This document shows, piece by piece, positions 59,952 through 64,000 of a DNA stretch of 64,000 nucleotides. The notes under the pieces were generated by a model. That model was not told where the DNA came from. It saw nothing but the letters and a program-made list of their open reading frames with translations, and made no database searches. Made by a program: the position numbers and the translations under genes. The DNA lies in assembly GCA_902583235.1 (NCBI GenBank), contig CACHVL010000003.1:62001-126000 (forward strand), given 5' to 3'. Each line of letters starts with the position of its first letter. Position 1 is the stretch's first letter. This stretch comes from HIMB59 sp902583235 (GTDB lineage: Bacteria > Pseudomonadota > Alphaproteobacteria > HIMB59).

Positions 59952-62344
59952 TGAAGTTTAGTTATAGTTGGTTGTGTGAACATTTAGAGACAGATAAAAA
60001 TGCAACTGAAATTGGTGAAGCTCTCACAAATATAGGCCTAGAACTGGAGAGTTTAAGTGACTATTCCTCATACTCAAAATTTGTTGTCGCAACAATTAAA
60101 GATTTTAAAAAACATCCTAACGCAGATAGATTAAACATTTGTGAAGTTGATGACGGAGCTGATACTTATCAAGTAATTTGTGGTGCAAATAATGTTAAGA
60201 AGGGATTAAAAGGAATATTTGCTAAAGAAGGAATGTATATTCCTGGAACACAAATACATTTAAAAAAAGGTAAGATTCGGGGTGAAACATCTGAAGGAAT
60301 GCTTTTATCAGAGAGAGAACTTAATTTGAGTGATGATCACGAAGGTATTATCGAGCTGTCAGAGAATTTTAAAAATGGTACCTCTGCAGTAGAAGCACTT
60401 AAACTAGACGATCCTATTTTTGAGATAGGCATTACACCTAACAGAGGAGACTGTCTTAGTATCAGAGGAGTTGCTAGAGATCTTTCTGCAAAAGGTATGG
60501 GAAAACTTAAGCCATTAAAATACGAAAAAATAAAAAAATTAGAATTTGAAAGCCCAATTAGTTGGAGTATCAAAAATGATGACAATAGCTGTGAGTATGT
60601 CGTTAGTAGATACTTTAAAGATGTAAATAATACAAAGTCTCCAGAATGGTTGCAAAAGAAATTAATTAGCCTCGGACTAAGACCAATCAATGCATTAGTT
60701 GATATAACAAATTTTATTACTGTCGATTTAGGTAGACCATTGCATGTATTTGATGCAGATAAAGTCGGAAAAAAACTTGATATGAGACTTGCAAACTCTA
60801 ATGAAAAAATTCTTGCATTGGATAATAAAGATTACACTTTGGATGGTAGCTCAACCGTAATTGCTGATAGTAATAATGCTCTCGCGATTGCGGGAATTAT
60901 TGGAGGGGATCACAGTGGATGCACAGAAAATACCAAAAATGTGTTTCTAGAAGTAGCTATATTTAATCCAAATAGTGTTGCAAAAACAGGAAGATCTCTT
61001 GGAATTAATTCTGATGCCAGGTACCGCTTTGAAAGAGGTTTAGATAAAAATATGGTCCTTGAAGGTTTAGAATATGCATCTTACCTGATAAACAAAATTT
61101 GTGGAGGATCTGTTAGTAAAAATACTGATGCTGGAAAATTAGACACTAATGAACACAAAATAAAATATTACTTTAATTATTTTAATAAGGTAATTGGTTT
61201 AGATTTAGAACCACAAACACAAGTCAAAATCTTAAAAGACTTAGAATTTCAAATTAATGAGAGAAATGATAATGAATGCGATGTACTGGTGCCATCATGG
61301 AGAAATGATGTTAAAAATAATATTGATATCGTTGAGGAAATTATAAGAATTTATGGATACGATAATATCAATGTAAGTGTACCCTCCTCATCAAAAGATG
61401 AGATTAATAATATTGAAAATTCATTAGTTAATAAAAAATTTAAAACAATATCGAAACTTAAAAAAACCTTAGTATCTAATGGGATCTCAGAAGTTATAAC
61501 TTTCTCTTTTCACTCAAACAGAGCTCAAGAAATCCTCACAGGTGATACATCTTTAAAAATTTCTAATGCAATTAGTGACGACCAATCTTTCATGAGAAAT
61601 TCAATGATCTTTAATCATTTAGAAAGTGCAGAGTTAAATTTTAAAAAAGGAATAAAAAATATTCAATTATTTGAAATTGGACCTATTTATAATTCTTCTC
61701 AATCTCAAGAGAATATTCTATCTTTACTTATTTCATCTCAAGATGATACAAACTCAATTTATAAATCTGTAAATTTTAACTTTTACTCTTTAACAGATCT
61801 CGCATCAAAATTAATTAGTTCATTAAACTTTGATATAAAACAGTTTAATATTTCAAGATCAACTTCAAATATCTATCACCCAGGACAATCTGCAGAGGTT
61901 CATATGGGAAAAAAATTAATAGCTAGATATGGAAAAGTTCACCCTTTAATTATGGAGGAATTTCCTAAACTTAAAAATACCTATGCAATTGAGTTGTTTT
62001 TTGAAAATCTCCCAATAGAGACTATATCTAGAATTAATTCTATCAATATCTCAGACTCTCAATTTCAGTTCAGTGAAAAAGACTTTTCATTTATATTTGA
62101 AAAACAACAAAACCTTTATGAAGTACAAAGATATGTCACAGGTATAGATAAAAACTTAATCAAGAATGTGGAATTCTTTGACCTCTATGAATCAAAAGAT
62201 TTAGGAGATAGTAGTAAAAGTGTGACATTCAGAGTTACTATTCAATCGAAAGAAAAAACTCTCGAAGAAAAAGACTTAGAACAGCTTCATAAAAATATTT
62301 TAGAAAAAGTATCTAATAAATTTAAAGCAAAAATCAGAACTTAA
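59951..62344 (+). CDS. pheT: Phenylalanine--tRNA ligase beta subunit
   Basis: A 797-residue protein. An EMAP-II-like tRNA domain comes first (VVATIKDFKKHPNADRLNIC; KIRGETSEGMLLSERELNL), then B3/B4 (editing), B5, a catalytic-like domain and a C-terminal ferredoxin-fold anticodon domain. GTG start coupled to the pheS stop. Stop overlaps the lepA ATG by one base. Confidence 0.95.
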   Translation: MKFSYSWLCEHLETDKNATEIGEALTNIGLELESLSDYSSYSKFVVATIKDFKKHPNADRLNICEVDDGADTYQVICGANNVKKGLKGIFAKEGMYIPGTQIHLKKGKIRGETSEGMLLSERELNLSDDHEGIIELSENFKNGTSAVEALKLDDPIFEIGITPNRGDCLSIRGVARDLSAKGMGKLKPLKYEKIKKLEFESPISWSIKNDDNSCEYVVSRYFKDVNNTKSPEWLQKKLISLGLRPINALVDITNFITVDLGRPLHVFDADKVGKKLDMRLANSNEKILALDNKDYTLDGSSTVIADSNNALAIAGIIGGDHSGCTENTKNVFLEVAIFNPNSVAKTGRSLGINSDARYRFERGLDKNMVLEGLEYASYLINKICGGSVSKNTDAGKLDTNEHKIKYYFNYFNKVIGLDLEPQTQVKILKDLEFQINERNDNECDVLVPSWRNDVKNNIDIVEEIIRIYGYDNINVSVPSSSKDEINNIENSLVNKKFKTISKLKKTLVSNGISEVITFSFHSNRAQEILTGDTSLKISNAISDDQSFMRNSMIFNHLESAELNFKKGIKNIQLFEIGPIYNSSQSQENILSLLISSQDDTNSIYKSVNFNFYSLTDLASKLISSLNFDIKQFNISRSTSNIYHPGQSAEVHMGKKLIARYGKVHPLIMEEFPKLKNTYAIELFFENLPIETISRINSINISDSQFQFSEKDFSFIFEKQQNLYEVQRYVTGIDKNLIKNVEFFDLYESKDLGDSSKSVTFRVTIQSKEKTLEEKDLEQLHKNILEKVSNKFKAKIRT

Positions 62345-64000
62345 TGGAAATTTCTAAAATAAGAAATTTTTCAATTATAGCCCATATTGATCATGGTAAA
62401 TCTACTTTAGCAGATAGGATTATTGAAATCTGTGGAGGTATGGATGACAGAACTAAAAAAGACCAAGTCCTTGACTCAATGGAGATTGAAAGAGAAAGAG
62501 GCATCACTATAAAAGCACAAACTGTGAGATTGAATTATAAAAACAAAAATGGAAATGAATATCAGCTAAATATTCTTGATACACCTGGGCATGTAGATTT
62601 TTCTTATGAGGTTTCAAGATCGTTATCTGCATGTGAGGGCTCAGTTCTTGTAGTTGATAGTACACAAGGTGTTGAGGCCCAAACACTTGCAAATGCTTAT
62701 CAAGCAATTGATGTCAACCATGAAATACTCCCAGTCCTTAATAAAGCTGATCTTCCTGCTTCTGAACCTGAGAGAGTAAAAGAAGATATTGAGCAAACAA
62801 TTGGAATAGATACTTCAGAAGCCCACCTGGTCTCTGCAAAAACAGGACTAGGTGTTGAAGGTTTATTGGAGCAAATTATTGAAAAACTCCCAGCTCCAAA
62901 TACCAATGAAAAGAATCTAAAAGCTCTGTTAGTTGATAGTTGGTACGATAATTATTTAGGAGTGACTGTTTTAGTTAGAATTCTTGATGGTGTTATGAAA
63001 AAAGGAATGAAGGTTAAGTTTCTATCTAACAATCAACAGTACAATATAGATAGAATTGGATATTTTAGTCCAGAAATTAATTATTGTAACGAGCTTGGTC
63101 CTGGAGAAATAGGTTTTATCAATGCGAGTATAAAGTCAGTTGCTGATTGTAAAGTTGGAGACACAATTGCTGAATTAAATGACCAAAAAATTAAACCCCT
63201 TCCTGGATTTAAGCCCTCTTTGCCAGTTGTATTTTGTGGAATCTATCCTGTAGACACATCAGATTATGAGAGGTTAAAAGAAAGTTTTGAAAAATTGGCT
63301 TTAAATGACTCTAGCTTCACTTATGAAAATGAAACTAGTGCTGCATTAGGATATGGTTTTAGATGTGGCTTTCTAGGGTTACTTCACTTAGAGGTAACTA
63401 CAGAAAGACTGAGAAGAGAATTTGATTTAGATTTAATTACTACCGCTCCTGGTGTTGTCTATAAAGTAATAGATAGAAACAAAAATAAATTTGTTATAAG
63501 GAATCCATCAGAACTTCCTGATCCTGCAGAAATTGATCAAATTTTAGAACCATGGGTTAAATCAACAATTATTGTTCCCCAAGATTATTTAGGAACTGTT
63601 ATAAATCTGTGTATTGAAAAAAGAGGTAAACAAAAAAACTTAAATATCCAAAATAATAGAGCAATTTTAGAAATGGAGCTTCCATTAAATGAGATTGTTA
63701 TAGATTTTTACGATAAATTAAAATCATATTCTAAAGGCTATGCTAGTTTTGATTACCAAGTTTATGATTATTTTCAAGGCGATTTAGTAAAACTAAATAT
63801 TCTTGTTAATTCAGAGACTGTTGATGCATTCTCAAATATTGTTCATAAAACTAGAGCTGAAACTATTGGTAGAAGAATATGTAATAAATTGAAAGATTTA
63901 ATACCAAGACAAAACTTCCAAATTCCAATTCAAGCCGCAATCTATGGAAAAATTATTGCAAGAGAGACCATTAAAGCCTTCAGAAAAGATGTAACTGCAA
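62344..64000 (+). CDS. lepA: Elongation factor 4 (LepA), 3' end beyond window
   Basis: The first 552 codons of LepA; about 50 more are expected past the edge. G1 is AHIDHGKSTLADR, G2 lies in the EIERERGITIKAQ segment, G3 is DTPGHVDF, G4 is NKADLP, G5 SAKTG. Domains II, III (FRCGFLGLLHLEV) and the LepA-specific C-terminal start (GRRICNKLKDLIPRQNF) are present. Back-translocating ribosomal GTPase. ATG overlaps the pheT stop, so it belongs to the same operon. Confidence 0.96.
   Translation, partial: MEISKIRNFSIIAHIDHGKSTLADRIIEICGGMDDRTKKDQVLDSMEIERERGITIKAQTVRLNYKNKNGNEYQLNILDTPGHVDFSYEVSRSLSACEGSVLVVDSTQGVEAQTLANAYQAIDVNHEILPVLNKADLPASEPERVKEDIEQTIGIDTSEAHLVSAKTGLGVEGLLEQIIEKLPAPNTNEKNLKALLVDSWYDNYLGVTVLVRILDGVMKKGMKVKFLSNNQQYNIDRIGYFSPEINYCNELGPGEIGFINASIKSVADCKVGDTIAELNDQKIKPLPGFKPSLPVVFCGIYPVDTSDYERLKESFEKLALNDSSFTYENETSAALGYGFRCGFLGLLHLEVTTERLRREFDLDLITTAPGVVYKVIDRNKNKFVIRNPSELPDPAEIDQILEPWVKSTIIVPQDYLGTVINLCIEKRGKQKNLNIQNNRAILEMELPLNEIVIDFYDKLKSYSKGYASFDYQVYDYFQGDLVKLNILVNSETVDAFSNIVHKTRAETIGRRICNKLKDLIPRQNFQIPIQAAIYGKIIARETIKAFRKDVTA

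Noticed and set aside
1..64000. Search for insertion sequences, phage genes, CRISPR repeats, tRNA and rRNA genes.
   Set aside because: Reading by eye found no transposase, integrase, regularly spaced repeat or tRNA-like cloverleaf; no intergenic gap exceeds about 200 bases.

Overview
The window is a gene-dense, low-GC stretch of a bacterial chromosome. Genes are separated by a few bases or overlap by 1-40 bases, many starts are TTG or GTG, and there are no insertion sequences, phage genes, CRISPR arrays or tRNAs that I can see. Gene content and order (lptC-lptA-lptB near kdsD and an RNase D; aroA, rpsA, ihfB; pyrF-trpF-trpB-trpA-accD-folC; a complex I NDUFA9-like gene next to uppP) point to an alphaproteobacterium. 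The AT richness, tight packing and mix of osmolyte, sugar and polyamine-type genes suggest a streamlined marine lineage. The exact clade is inference; I cannot place it without a tree.

The first half (about 1-35 kb) is accessory metabolism. 1-4.5 kb: a FAD amine oxidase (cut by the window edge), a dihydrodipicolinate-synthase-family lyase, an aldehyde dehydrogenase and a Rieske oxygenase, consistent with breakdown of an N-methylated amino acid such as hydroxyproline betaine. 4.5-12 kb: a rhodanese, a ferredoxin-NADP reductase with a probable leaderless promoter, a secreted aldose dehydrogenase with a partner lactonase, a 2-hydroxyacid dehydrogenase, and iolD with an SDR. 12-19.2 kb: an alpha-glucoside-type ABC importer operon carrying GH4 and GH1 glycosidases. 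19.4-20.7 kb: a CsoR-type metal regulator, a cytochrome c and a divergent DUF4396 membrane protein around a palindromic operator. 20.7-23 kb: a secreted nuclease, small orphan proteins, a methyltransferase and a gene remnant. 23-27 kb: a FadB-like multifunctional protein and an acyl-CoA ligase, visibly richer in GC. 27-31.3 kb: a split photolyase, the 5-oxoprolinase genes pxpB, pxpC and pxpA, and a gamma-glutamylcyclotransferase. 31.3-35.1 kb: a periplasmic phosphatase, a HupE/DUF4198 metal-uptake pair, a GST and a DCC thiol protein, ending in a clear terminator.

The second half (35-64 kb) is housekeeping. One long minus-strand run covers folate, fatty acid, tryptophan and pyrimidine synthesis, IHF, ribosomal protein S1, aroA, LPS transport and Kdo synthesis (folC to rnd). 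Next come an NDUFA9-like protein, uppP, the glutamate synthase pair gltD-gltB, two glycosyltransferases likely for LPS, and a translation operon infC-rpmI-rplT-pheS-pheT-lepA that runs off the right edge.

Most interesting points: a photolyase split into two genes in reversed domain order inside a 5-oxoprolinase operon; a single palindrome holding both -10 boxes of a divergent CsoR pair; an amber-interrupted membrane micro-ORF; a duplicated zinc-ribbon remnant; an alpha-glucoside operon with GH4/GH1 instead of the usual GH13 enzyme; and the absence of cmk from between aroA and rpsA.
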